Shown: positions 37,296 through 50,026 of the stretch, one piece after another
How positions within the stretch are numbered: position 1 is the first letter of the stretch
Layout of the letters: every line of letters starts with the position of its first letter
Assembly: GCF_040412425.1 (NCBI RefSeq)
Contig: NC_089753.1
Coordinates: 37,932,913 to 37,996,912, forward strand
From: Macrobrachium rosenbergii
Taxonomy: Eukaryota > Arthropoda > Malacostraca > Decapoda > Palaemonidae
Length of the DNA stretch: 64,000 bases
Direction: 5' to 3'
Translations under genes and position numbers: made by a program
Notes under the pieces: model-generated
Seen by the model: the letters and a program-made list of their open reading frames with translations, nothing else
Database searches by the model: none
What the model was told of the DNA's origin: nothing

Positions 37296-37363
<68 letters not shown>
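37296..37363 (+). repeat. (CT)n microsatellite
   Basis: About 34 CT units. Confidence 0.98.
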
Positions 37364-37366
<3 letters not shown>

Positions 37367-37663
37367 AGCAATTAGCACTCTTTTTTTTTTATCTTTTGTA
37401 TTTTCTCATTCGTCGTCCAGAATGGTTTGATGTATTTTATTTGGTGTCTTTGATAACTACAAAGTTTTCTTGTTTTATTTACTACTCGTTTGTTTGTGCA
37501 GTGTGTCTTTGTTCACTACATTTTTTCATTTGATTCTGATGTCTTCAAAGAGATCAAGCTCTGTTTAATCTCAGCTGATCAAAGTAGATAAAAAACGCCA
37601 CCTCATTACGGGATTATTATTGTTATTATTCACATATCCATATGAAGAAGTGATCAGTAATCA

Positions 37664-37898
<235 letters not shown>

Positions 37899-38380
37899 TG
37901 TCATAAAGGACAGTAATACAAGACAGGGTCGAGACGGAAAGTCCTGACCCAGAGGCGTTACGTACCGATCCGGCTTTTGGATCTGCCACGAGTTGGATGT
38001 AATCAAGGCCAAACTTAGAGTATACATACATTGCCCTCGGAATGTGCCCAAAAAATATATTTTTACCCACAGAAGAAAAAAAACAAAACAGATACATGGA
38101 CACAATATGTTCCGTATTATGAATAGTGAGGGGCGCTCACTACGGATTACTCTACGGAAATGGCCCATTAGATTTCGATGTCTTATCACATGCTCCAAGC
38201 ATTTTTAAAATTTGGTCACGTCAGTTTCGTTATTGTACTGCATATTGTAATTAAAAGCCATGCTACTTTTTGTTAGTTGAATTCTTAAGTATTTGAGAGT
38301 TAAGAAAGCTAGGACAGAAAATTATGTTTGATATATGTGGAACACAACGTTAAATATAATGGCAGATTATATTGCCTTTA

Positions 38381-38383
38381 TAT

Positions 38384-38450
<67 letters not shown>

Positions 38451-38851
38451 CATAAAGCAAGTGTATATATAAAACACACACATATATACAGTATATTATG
38501 TATGTCTGTTTTAATACAATATTTTTTTACAAAGCGTTTTGATGTCAAAACAAATTAATGTTTCAGTCTTTTGTGACAAAGCGTGAGTTAGGTAAGGAAA
38601 CTCAAGCGATCTTTTTATCACGTTTTTCTTTTCAATTTTCTCCTCTTGACGTCATGATCGCTGGTGACGTGAACGTCGTTATAACTGATGTGAATTGTTG
38701 TTAGTTTATCACTGGGATTTATTGTATTTATGAGGATATTGTCAATATTAACGACATCCGTATATCAGTTATACTGGAGGAGATTAAAAAAAAAAACATA
38801 TCAAAATGTATATATGAATATATTGTATCTCTAGAAGTATACACACACACA

Positions 38852-38944
<93 letters not shown>
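38381..38944. repeat. (TA)n and (CA)n microsatellites
   Basis: TA units at 38,381-38,444, CA units at 38,840-38,886 and TA units at 38,887-38,944, with about 390 bp of unique sequence between the first and second tracts. Confidence 0.97.
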
Positions 38945-38949
<5 letters not shown>

Positions 38950-38990
38950 TATATATATATGTATATAATTATATATATATATATATATAC

Positions 38991-39205
38991 ATATAGTGAA
39001 AATGAAATAATTTAGAGTATTTAGCTTTACCTATTCATTTCAGTAGTAGTATTAGCAGTTAATAAGTTAATATTTTTCATATATATATATACATACTGTA
39101 TATATGTCTATATATATTATATTATATTATATTCATGGTGCTAATACTGCTATTGAAATGAAGAGGTAAAGCTAAATATTAAATTATTTAATTTTCACTA
39201 TATAT
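38991..39205. repeat. (TA)n-cored foldback B
   Basis: Arms at 38,991-39,058 and 39,141-39,205 are inverted copies (landmarks ATATAGTGAAAAT, TTAGCTTTACCT, TCATTTCAGTAG, TATTAGCAG) with a few indels. The centre is TA-rich. It has the same design as clusters A and C but unrelated arm sequence. Confidence 0.85.
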
Positions 39206-39234
39206 ACTTTTACACACAGACACACACACACACA

Positions 39235-39960
39235 TATGTATAGTGAATGAAGTGGTACATGGCTGATGGTTGCAGACGATATAGTGTTGTTTAGGCATAG
39301 AGAAAAGAAACTGCAAACCTAGTCAAAGACTTCGCGTTTTTAAAAGGAGACAATAGAGAATGAATAGCGGGCAAGGTTGAAGTTTGGGGGCTTAAACGGA
39401 AACCAGGAAGATGGAGTAATGGTTATCAAAATATGGATGGTGGAAAAATGGAAGCAGCTGACTCATAAAGGTCACTGGTAGTAAATATATCGGATGATGG
39501 CAAGATGAGAGCAGAGGAAAGTCACTGATTAGGTGAAGCAGTGACGGCAGCGGGATGTATACAGAAGATTGGGGTGTAACTTGGAGCGTCTATGGAAGGC
39601 TGGAAGGTTTAAGTGACTGTTGAACCGACTTTCCTTTATGGAAGTGAAGTGTGGATGTTGAATGTGAATAAAGAACAGGTTGAGCGTTAGAGCTAGTTGG
39701 TTTACGTAGTTGAAATGATACAAAAACAGTCAATAGGGTGAGAAATGTGAAGATTCTTAGAAATGGTAAATACGATGGATGAGAATGTATCAAGACAGTT
39801 TGCCATGCAGATAAAATTAAGGATGACAAATTGATTAAACAGTATTGGGAGGAAGGAGGAGAGGAAGAAATAGCGCGTGCTGGATAAACGGCATGAAAAA
39901 GGCATTTAGAAGGGGGTTCAATATTCAGGAAGAATGAGAGTTCGTGCACGTATAGAGGTG
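39235..39960 (+). pseudogene. RTE-like reverse transcriptase remains, fragment 3
   Basis: Plus-strand text LVADDIVLFRHREKKLQTLVKDF (as overlapping pieces) near 39,265-39,330 gives motif C, followed by LKRKPGRWSNGYQ-like and PTFLYGSEVWMLNVNKEQ near 39,625-39,675, and RRGFNIQEE near 39,910. This is the C-terminal half of the same family as the other two fragments. The frame is broken repeatedly; the N-terminal half is absent. Confidence 0.75.
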
Positions 39961-40114
39961 AGTGACATTATGTGTAGAGGGAGGGTTAGACGTAGTGATA
40001 ATGAGCCCTTCAATATAGCTATATGAAGCGGCTAATGTAGAAGGTTTCTGCACAGGGAGCACATTCACGACTAAGCAGTTACTCTTAAGGAAAACTGACT
40101 AATGTTGAAGAATT

Positions 40115-40128
40115 ATATATACAGTATA

Positions 40129-40199
<71 letters not shown>
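40115..40199. repeat. (TA)n microsatellite
   Basis: TA units with two early interruptions. Confidence 0.97.
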
Positions 40200-40203
<4 letters not shown>

Positions 40204-40794
40204 AATGGTGGGGTTGGCTCAAAAAGTTCGTATTTTGAGATGGAAATGCTAGACCCATGCCGTTCACTAAGGTGCCACCCATTCTAGTCCATTAACAACT
40301 TTGCTAAAAGTCACAATGGGCCAAAATAATGTTGTTCTGTCCCGCTGGGGTGTCGAACCCTCCCTGGATGGATATGCCGGTGAATATATCCAGGCATCTA
40401 GCCTACTAATTCACATTACTTCACAATAGGCCTATATAAATCCATAAATAGCACTAGCCTATTAATTCTTAAACCCACAAGCATTAAAAAACACGGGGTG
40501 ATCTGTTCATAATTGATATTCATATTTACTCCTACTGAATGACTTGCGATGAAAAGAAAAAAAAAAAACGAAGTCGGTTCATAACGAATACAAGAATGAG
40601 CGCTAGTAGATCTTTGCCAGCACACACATGTAATGTCCGTTACACAACCACTCTTTTCGTGACCATTTATATTACCACAACGACAACAAACGGTCAATAT
40701 CAGCCCCAAACACTCTGACAACGCAAACTCACTTGAGCGGTAATCTTCCCAACAGCAACTCGTAATAAACGATAAATGATGAAAGAATCCGTAC

Positions 40795-41145
40795 CTGGAC
40801 ATGAAAGGAATGGCATATTCAGATTCTGATGAAAGAGGCGTGTAGGCGACGGGGGTAGTTAGGTGGCTGGAAGGCGAGTTGGGGAGCGCCGACCCCCCCT
40901 CTTCTGTCTCCCTCCCCACCTCTATCTCCACCAAGCTCAACAGGTGGGAAGTGGGATGATTTTCCGACGGAGCTTGAGGTTTAACAAACACTCGAGTGGG
41001 CGTCAAACGTAAGGTGGAACTTCACCTTGGCGACTTTTTCCTCTTCCTCCGCCTTCTTCTTCTTAAACGGATGCTCTTTAACTCAGGGCGCTTAAATCGT
41101 CGTCATGCAGATTTGCGCGTCGCAGGGGTTGCAGCCTACGGGATT
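40795..41145 (-). other. candidate 5' UTR exon of the kinase-like gene
   Basis: The minus strand runs from about 30 bp after a TATA-like site to a good donor, CATGTCCAG|GTACGG, whose exon edge is 40,795. The sequence is GC-richer than the surroundings. It starts with a short upstream frame (ATGAATCCCGTAGGC, 18 codons) that terminates, and no longer ATG frame fits. It is the best donor-bounded candidate I found to feed the acceptor at 22,221, where the coding exon begins two bases before its ATG. The link across 18.6 kb is inference. A Ser/Pro/Glu-rich frame across it (41,018-40,795) lacks an ATG at its start. Confidence 0.3.
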
Positions 41146-41163
41146 CATTCTGGTTAACGCGGT

Positions 41164-41171
41164 CCTTTATA
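41164..41171 (-). promoter_or_regulatory. candidate TATA box
   Basis: TATAAAGG on the minus strand in the context GAAAAATATAAAGGACC, about 370 bp upstream of a consensus donor and inside a GC-richer stretch. The expected transcription start would be near 41,140. Confidence 0.3.
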
Positions 41172-41962
41172 TTTTTCACACCCCGGTGGTCAGCAATGTA
41201 TTTACATGATAAATTACTCCTTGTGCTCTATCCATTTCCCGCTTTCTCCTCATAACAACATGCAAAATAAGCGTAAATTACTTGGGTCAGTATGCCCGTA
41301 GTCTATCCAGTTGCTCTCCGACTGATTTTTGTGTTAGTCTTTCATTCTCAGTTTCATCTAAGCAAGATTATAATTCAGTTCCTTTTCTTCCACAGCGTGG
41401 ACTGAATGGCGATCAAAACAGTCGGAGCTCTCCCACAACAGACACGATCGGACGGGAGATACATCGCGACTGATGCTGCAAAACTTGGGTTATGTGCATC
41501 TGACGTTCGTTGCCCGCGAGATGCCAGTTATTCGTTTATGGTACCCCATTTATAAGCTCCTAAAACCGTGTTGTACTGTATTATTATTGCTATAATTTGC
41601 TTATTTCCGATTTCCTCCCTTTATATATTTTACATAATTATTGGAATGGTGTTGGCATTTCGGAGAAGCTAACTCGAGCGCAAGTGCGTAGAAAACTCTT
41701 AAATGTGAGATTTGTCTGTACGAACGCATCACTACGCTCTTCTCAGGTCTTACTTATTGCCAATTAATCGTCAGCCAGAGTTGAATGATTGCACAATTAA
41801 GACGTCAGTGTCAAGGAACGCATTATGTATTTAGGGACGGGATTAGGCTCTGTTTGCTCGACTTAAGGACGATAGAGGGAACCCGCAATGCTCATAAGCG
41901 TCAGATGCCACGGCCACGGGGTGTTGGAGTTTAAGGGAGAACTCCTCCAACGCACAGGCACA

Positions 41963-41963
<1 letters not shown>

Positions 41964-42001
<38 letters not shown>

Positions 42002-42114
42002 TTTCAAAGCAAGATGTTTATTTGATACTACATGTCTCTGTCTCCCCCTGTATCACTTCAAATTGTGGAGTTTATAATAGGGCTCTCTCTTGATTTTAAA
42101 ATGAGCTGTTGTTG

Positions 42115-42169
<55 letters not shown>
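41964..42169 (+). repeat. two (CT)n microsatellites
   Basis: CT units at 41,964-41,998 and 42,119-42,169. Confidence 0.97.
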
Positions 42170-42173
<4 letters not shown>

Positions 42174-45060
42174 CTACAAAGATAAGTAAGCCTACGGTAT
42201 GTGATACTTTTCATAGAAAAGTGACTTCAAAATCGCTCCGCGATCATTTATCGGCTTAGTGGTAAATCAATCCATTTTTTTTATTTTCGCTTATATAAAA
42301 AATGTCTACGATTTATTAAAATGTTGCTGTTGTTATGTTACATTTCCATTGCTGCTGTACCATCAACCCCTAATTGTTGTTGTTTGTATCTATACTAAAG
42401 CAAAGAATGAACTCATTCAGAATACTGTTTTTGACACCACTGTCAGAGCTGTATGCCATTAGTGCGCACTGGGATTAAAGCCGATTTGTTTACCACGTAA
42501 ACAAAACGGAAAAAAAAAATCTTAGCTCCAAAGCGATGACTGGTGAATCATTGTTTCGTTTTCATTTCTTTTTTATTGCCACGCTTGGGATTCATTTCAG
42601 TTCCTCTGTTTTCCCTGATTCGTATAATTTGTCCTTCAAAAGGCAGCGATACCTCTCACTCCCGCGTTCTAGACAAGGCGAGATCAAGACAGCAGTAAAA
42701 AAAAAAATAACTTTCCCTTCCCGTGCAAACTCAATGCACATTACTTCAGTATCCGGAACCTTAGGCCTAACGCTACGAATTCATCTTCCGGGTGACATCC
42801 TGAAGTCTAATTTTGTGTCATACCCACAAACAAATTCCGAATATTGCTTTTGCAGCAAATTTTGAAAATCAAAAGTTGACGAAACGGATTAGGCTTCGAT
42901 TTCCTGGATGGCCGTTCTAACGCCGGTATGGACGAGGTGTTTATATATAACTGCCGGATGTTGTTTCTGTAGGATACATCAGGTAATGAAAGTGCAAAGA
43001 TGCAGTTTTGGCTTACCATCAGAAGCATAAGTTTCTGGTTTCTTTTCATTATTGGGTAACGGTTTCGTTTTCCAGTTTTTACGTTTGACTGGAAAATGTT
43101 TGATTTGCTGACGTATATAATACCCAGCGGAGAGAGAGAGAGGGTTTGGGGGAAAGGGTGAACTCATGTTTTGAGCACGTTTCGAAGAAATACATAACAG
43201 CTTTTATCCGCTTAAGAGAAAGGCAGATCTATTTTTGGAGACGAAATTGACGAAGGGAATCTAACGATCTCTTCGGGTGCATCTAAATTTACATTCATAG
43301 TGACTTCAGGTTATTTTTGTCCGTCTCAAATTGGATAGCGAGCAGCTTCCGGGAAAGCCGAGGCAGAAACAGTATTATTCTTAAATTTATTTTTAGCTCC
43401 GTTTTTCATTATTTCATCATCACAGTGCTGGCTTCTGATAGTTAGGTCATATCGATGTCTGATAAACATTAATTCTTAGGTAATTAGTTGTTGACGCCAG
43501 ACAAGCACAAACGCTCGCGCTCGCACACATATATATGTGTGTGTGTGTGCAAAGTTCCATTACAGAATGTAATAAAGCAGCAAATTATATATCTCGCATC
43601 GTCTCAGTGAGTAATGTCTTGGTTGTACGGTCGCTATCAGTATCACGAGACCTCTGGATTACCGTATATGGATTTGCTTAGTTTCTGGGTTACACTGTTT
43701 GGATAGCTTGTGTTTCATGATCATTTTCTATTCATAGTTAACAAGAAAGAAAGGCTCCTTCTAATATAGATCCGTACAATTAGGCTGGCTTAAATATCGA
43801 AATAGCCTCGTTATGAATAGCTTACTTCTCAGAATATGTAGGCCTATGTACGGACAGGTTACACCCCGGAATCGCTCTGCACTGGTAGTTTACATCTTTA
43901 AATTAGTAATTTAGAGGTAACTTGACCAAGTTACGAATTAGACATAGATACTAAACTGTTAGAATAAGATTTGTTGAATACTTTCAAGTTTTATTTAGTA
44001 TATGTGAAACTAAAACGGGTCAAATATACGTGTGCTGAAAGACTATATCTTGATTCTGAATTTGGGAGGATTATACTGATCCACTGGCAAGGTGCTGGAC
44101 AGAGAATCTGATTCAGTGTTCTGTAAATAAGTCTAGGTGAATTTATATCACTCTCTGTTGTGTGAATGTTATCAAGTCAAATTTTCTATTTGAACACATT
44201 TCCCTAGCACATAAATCACCAGGGAAAATGATATACCCACGGTGTACATGGCCGTAATTCTTATGATTTTATTTTATAGTATTAAACCAATCTCTGTTTG
44301 TCTGTCTCTCGCAGTACAAAGAATGTCTTGACTTTTTTTTCGTATGACTGACGACCCATGTTGACCCCATACGTCCACGAAACGACCTATGACAGAAGAG
44401 CAGGAGAGGACGAGTTTATTTTCATTCATAGCCAGTTACCTTTTACCGGGAGTCCCACTTCAGACACCACTCACCATCCCCTTCCCCCTCCCATCCCCTC
44501 CCCTAACAATCAACACACTGACGCCGGAACTCGCTTATTAAGAGTAATGTTCATGAGTCACTCAAGGTATTTCTAAGGAGCTCCTCCCACTTCCCTTCGA
44601 GCTGATTGCAAGGGGCATCTTTCATCTTCGCTTTCTTCTGTAATTTTCCAAAGCTTTACGACTTCGTTCAAGCCTTTTGAAGAGCTTTCGACAATATTTT
44701 TTGTGCACAGCTTCAGGTTTCAGTTTTATAGTGAGCCACTGATAAGAGTTACGACGATAAAATGTCAGACAAATACAGTAAAGGATTACCGTATACCTGT
44801 TTTTTCAGAGATATCCTTATGGCAACATGGAAGGTGATGGCTCACCCTTAAATGTTCCCCTTCAGCCGACTCGTGTCTTATCCTCCAGACAGATATCCAA
44901 TGTCATGGTTTATAATTCTTCTAATGCATCCATAATCACTAGACTACACTCTATGGTTTTGAAATTTTCCAACATTGCAAGATAGTATGTGGGCTGGACT
45001 TTTTTTTTTAGTTTGTTAACCCTTATACTCAGGACTTATAATTTTTAGCCTAACTGAAAT
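42170..45060. other. no gene recognised
   Basis: Several short open frames (up to 109 codons at 42,536-42,865, plus strand) with no domain and no paired splice sites I trust. A short GA tract lies near 43,131 and a GT run near 43,536. Confidence 0.45.
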
Positions 45061-45063
45061 ATG

Positions 45064-45101
45064 CAAACATCAAAGGATTGGTCATGGCAGTAGTATTATA
45101 T

Positions 45102-45177
<76 letters not shown>

Positions 45178-45206
45178 CTACTGCCATGACCAATCCTTGA
45201 TGTTTG
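45064..45206. repeat. (TA)n-cored foldback C
   Basis: Arms at 45,064-45,100 and 45,172-45,206 are complementary with a single one-base gap; landmarks are AGGATTGGTCATGGCAGTAG on the left and its complement on the right. The core is about 72 bp of nearly pure TA. The arms are close to perfect, so this is the youngest or best preserved of the three such structures. Confidence 0.95.
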
Positions 45207-45941
45207 TGTTTGATCTTAATTTCTGACAAGTAGAACTACTCTGAAGTATGTGAAGTTTCATATCAATAGAAAGCTAATGCTTTGAATATTCTGATACAGT
45301 TTAACAAATTATCCTTAATGCAAAGGATCTGATGTGAGAAAATGATAAAATTGAGGTAATTTGAAAAAAAAATTAATTAAAAATTTACTTTGAATGACCA
45401 TAAAATGTCTTTATAGTTACTTTTCAGTACTAATAACAACTGTATTAGGCAACACCAAAGATTGGCAGAGAAAACATTTTTTTACAATCATAAAGACGTG
45501 CACAAACACACACACACACAAAAATAAAAACATAATTACAAAAAAGCGTCACTCGTATATTTAGTGTGTTCATTTATAACTCTGCATGTTCGTTCACTGC
45601 TTTGAAAATGAAGATCCTGGCATGTCACAAGCGATGCGTATTGCTCATGCATGAAATGTATTATCAAAATTTTCAAGTGAAATTACCTAGCCAATCCTAT
45701 AATATATATTATTTCCTAAAATAGTAATGAATTAAAATAAACATATTCTTCTAAATATGCTCCTAAAACTAAATAAAAAGGTATGCAGTAGGCCTAAGGA
45801 ATTTTTGCGTCGAAGACCTGTACTCACGTGTGTTTATGTCCAGCTGTCAAAACGAGCTGACGAAGGTCGTAAGAGACTGAAAACAATTTTGTGTGGTTTT
45901 ACTTTTGTAGTAGTTGTCCTGCATTATACTCTGGCATGTAA

Positions 45942-46268
45942 TTGTATAAACTATTACTGAATCACGAGCAACGCACACGTGACAAAATTTACAATGACAA
46001 CTACAGCAGCACTAAACAGCTAACACAAACGTTTTGGCATACACTTTTGAATCGAGTCCAGTTGTTCATTGCTTTGCCAAACATTTTTCCTTCACTACGA
46101 AATACACAAAACATTCCTGAATTACAAGAAGCCATTATACCCATAAATTTTAGTCCAAATCCGAAATATTACGTAAAATGTATTGCTACCGAGTTCCAGT
46201 TAAGCAGTAACAAAGTCAAACGTCCAAGGCAACCACATACAGGACCAAAACAAAAGCTAATTCTCTGA
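45942..46268 (+). other. unrecognised 108-codon open frame, doubtful
   Basis: An ATG-initiated frame with no recognised family, membrane segment or signal peptide. It ends exactly at the first CCAAT-type box of the next feature, which argues that it is a chance frame in upstream DNA. Confidence 0.1.
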
Positions 46269-46441
46269 TTGGTTGCCACTTTATGACGCGAAATCAGATA
46301 GCCAATGGTAAGGAAGCATTATAGTGACGTTTTAAGGCCACCAAAATTGTCTAGTGGGGTCGTGAGAGCGGCGAGTTTGAATAGTACTCTGGAGCCATGA
46401 GCGTGGCCTCACGAAGCCTACCGGTAAAGCCTTTTTCCGAG
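46268..46441 (+). promoter_or_regulatory. candidate CCAAT-box promoter and first exon
   Basis: An inverted CCAAT (ATTGG, 46,268) and a direct one (CCAAT, 46,302) lie 34 bp apart, the spacing and pairing seen at NF-Y-driven TATA-less promoters, followed by a CRE-like TGACGT at 46,325. Downstream, ATGAGCGTGGCCTCACGAAG starts a 14-codon frame that meets a strong donor, CCGA|GTGAGT, at 46,440. I found no following exon with a compatible phase, so it may be a non-coding or bidirectional start. Confidence 0.3.
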
Positions 46442-46559
46442 TGAGTGAATGAGAAATATTTTCGTGTCATAATAGCAGCCCTGCAAGAATATAATACAGT
46501 GCAATTTTTTTGTTGGTGTCTGTCAAGAATCAAAGATGAAATCTGCTACAAATGATAGG

Positions 46560-49500
46560 TATTTCCTGCTTGAATGCATGTAATGATGTCCTTTATGGAC
46601 TGATTCTTTATTTCTACCTGTAACTAGGGACAATTTTTGCCATTCTTCAATCAGTCAACTGCTTTTCAGGTCAAGTTCATAGATGACAGTGGTAATTTTA
46701 TACATACTGTTGGAAACTCCCATTAACTTGCTTTAATTGTTCATGATTTTCTAAGAATGCTTGGAGTAGTTTTTGCTGCCCGTTAGTGGGGACGTTTTAA
46801 AACTACTCAGCTACATAAAAACCAGAAACCTCTATTACTAAATGACATCATTTACAAAAGCAAGCTGAGCCATTCTCAGTGAAACTTGCAGCTTATTAGT
46901 GTTGTCATTTCGCCACTCACAGGTGATCTTTTGCCAAGCAATTCATTGCCATCTTTATTTTCTTCAGTGTTTTCAGTTTTCCATATTTACTTTCTATCTG
47001 TTGCCCACTTCCTCTCATGATTCAAACTGAACTTTCTCATTATTACAAGGGTACTGAATGGCAAGTTGTATGTCGCATATCCCATTTCTAATGTGTAAAA
47101 CAACCATATTTTTTCTGGCCACTTACAATGTTATTACTTTGTGGCCTTTGTACAGCAAATGCTAGCTATTTGTTGAAGGATTTTATCTCATGTTTGGTAA
47201 CATTGTCCCGATGATGACTTTCACAGACCACCTGGTATTCATATTTTTACTGTGAGTTTTTTCACATTTATATATAGCTGATGAGTTAGTCGTTTTATAA
47301 TGTAGCCTTGGTTATGTAATTTTACCTATTTGTTAGTGATGAAAATATTTTTTTCTAGATTTCTTAAATACACAGCCTAGGAGTGGTTTGATTTTGGGGA
47401 GAAGAGAATTTGAGCATTTACAGTCTTCATTAGCAACTTCTCATCATATAAAAATAAAAAATGAAGATTGGAGTACCTGAAGGTAAGAGGTTGCACAAGC
47501 ATTTCTTGTAAAGCACTGGTGCCAGTTGCCAGATATCCTTTTATACCTTGCATGTTATAAAGTCAGTAAATTGATTTTCATGATGTGTATCACATCCAAC
47601 AAAGAACACAGGGGAAACTGTTTAGAAATTTCAACAGGAATACTTATTGTATGTAAATATCTTAAGCGGCCCCATGACACTCTTGTAGGAAAAATATATG
47701 GAGTCTTAGGCATTTTTCTAAAGGCAGCAAAAGTAAATGTGTCATGAAATTTCCTACAGACAGTGTAATACTATTGCAAGTTAATGGAAAACTCTGAGTC
47801 CATCTGTAGGCAAAATTTACTGTAACCAGGAGTGTGTCTTGATTCTTCAGTACCAGAAACTTATTTCAATGGAAATATTTTTTGATCTGCTAAAAAACTG
47901 CTACAACTGTCCGTAATACAGTACTGCATATCATGACCTAATTAGCATATTTATTCATGAGAAAAATGATAATCCTACTTGAGTTACTAGTTGGCAACAT
48001 TTGCAATTAAAATTTACTGTAATGAAAAATTTCTCAAGTTTTACAGTTTTTACAACTGATTAATGACCTTCAAATTGTACAGCCTACATATAGCACTCGG
48101 TTAGAGAAAATATTCCTGAAATTATACATGTTCAACAGTCATTTTTTCTACGAAAGAAGCAATGCTATAGAGGAAGAATTTAAAAACTATTGTTTCATGA
48201 GTTTTCTTAACTTCTGAATTGACTGTGTACAATATATCCACATATATGAAGAGAAGCAATATACAGGGTAAACATATCAACATACAATATGTACAGAGAC
48301 AACATGGCATTTTTTTACCATTAAACATACATAAACATATACAATATAACATAGAACAATAACGTTAACTTTCAAAAATCATGAATTTAAATGGTTAATT
48401 CCATTATCTCCAAATATTTCATGTATGAATGTATGAAAAGCTTATAACTGTAGCACATTATAATTCCCTTTTTAATTTTATGGCAGGAATTATTAGAATA
48501 TATGAAATCTTACAATTAATAGGACTAGACAAGTCTGAAACTAATAAACATAAAAACAAGAGACTGATTATTGTACAAGAAAAGATTTACATATGCACTA
48601 TACAAAAAATGGCAGAGTATACTTTTTGCGATGACACCATGATAACACCAATAAAATTATGGTTCTGGGATGAGGCGCATAGCCCAGTGGAAAGGGACAA
48701 GGAGGAAATATTGAGCACAGAGTTTTGCTAGGCAGCAGCGCAATGCACCATGTGCACAAACCCTTCCTCAACTATCATGGTATTAGTTTCAGCAATGAAG
48801 AGGATATTAAACACCTTTAATTTTTTGCCTGGGTGAAAATGGCTTATTATAGAGACTGTGTTCTCATTTGCTACATACACCTCTATGCACAACTAAGGAG
48901 AATCACAGAAATCATCTAATGAATTTTTGATGCAAACAATTTTGCAACCATTAATGATTGGCTACCATAGATAACATGATAACATGACACTATACTCAAG
49001 AGAAGAATCTTGCATGTAAGGATTTCCCACTAACTGAAGTAAGAACTGTGTTATTATTAGGAGTCTCTGAGCAACAGAAGTAAAGTTCCTATAAATACCA
49101 GTAATCCATCAACAAATATAAGATTCTTGCAATTACCAAATAATTCCCCAACAAGAGAAGTGTTAAACACTACTATTTCCCATCAACTAAGAATTTCTAA
49201 ATACCAAAAGGTTTCCATCTATATATGTATTTTTTTTTGCATACATTAAGGTGTCCCATCAACAGAAGTATGATCCCTGTAAATACCAAAGTTTTCCAGA
49301 AGATTTAAACAACTATTGCACCATACAAGGATTTGGGAGAACAATTAATAAACATTCTGAGACTCATGCAGGATACATAATACTGTACTGTGAATTCAGA
49401 AAATCCTCATGACTCTCATTCATACATAAAACCTCGAAAAAAGATGCTATTCAAATAAGCTTTCCTTTCACTGAAATCTAGAAACACATTTGGCCAAGTT

Positions 49501-49905
49501 CCAAATGTAAATGTACCCTTTAAAGGGTGCATGGCTTGACGTATTAAGCTAATCAAGTGAAAACTTTTGAATAATCTTTATCAATGGTAGCATCCATTAT
49601 TAAACAGCTGACATGGATAAACCTTTAAATATTGCAACAATGAGCATATTTTATTACAATTACAGCCACAGTTATGCCATAACTAACCCACAATAGCAGA
49701 GGTATGAGTAAAGTGCAATAATGCCAAGGTTATAAATTACAGCAGGTGTTTTTCACAAGCCTTCTAAAGGCTTTACAGTAGTAATACATTTCAGTCTGTG
49801 TTTAGCACTGCCTTCCTTACCATGTCACACATGATATATTGAGATTAAATAAAATATTACTGAAAGAAAAGTTATAGAAAATAAATTGCACAGTTCTCAT
49901 CTTTA
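46560..49905. other. no gene recognised
   Basis: AT-rich sequence with short frames only. An acceptor-like site at 46,669 and a donor-like site at 47,483 (GAAG|GTAAGA) occur on the plus strand, but the frames between are closed, so any transcript here would be non-coding. The low end of the RIPOR-like 3' UTR may extend into this stretch. Confidence 0.45.
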
Positions 49906-49909
49906 ATCA

Positions 49910-49915
49910 TTTATT
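49910..49915 (-). promoter_or_regulatory. candidate polyadenylation signal of the RIPOR-like gene
   Basis: AATAAA on the minus strand, 112 bases downstream of the TAA stop. It is the nearest canonical signal; a longer 3' UTR is possible. Confidence 0.45.
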
Positions 49916-50026
49916 TTAACAAAAAATCAGTCTTTTTTCTGTATGAACTGCAAACTACGACATTTTTGCGTCATCCCCAAACAATGCCTCCACTCATCAC
50001 CCCAAAATCACGGAGAAAGTAGTCTT

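Noticed and set aside
40416..41006. 196-codon minus-strand frame
   Set aside because: It has no ATG at its start, passes through a good splice donor at 40,794 and has no recognisable domain beyond it. I keep only the part before the donor as a possible 5' UTR exon.
45942..46268. 108-codon plus-strand frame as a gene
   Set aside because: No recognised family, no splice context and it abuts promoter-like boxes; most likely chance.
47455..47490. ATGAAGATTGGAGTACCTGAAG ending at a GTAAGA donor as a coding exon
   Set aside because: From the preceding acceptor-like site all three frames contain stops, and no partner exon was found.
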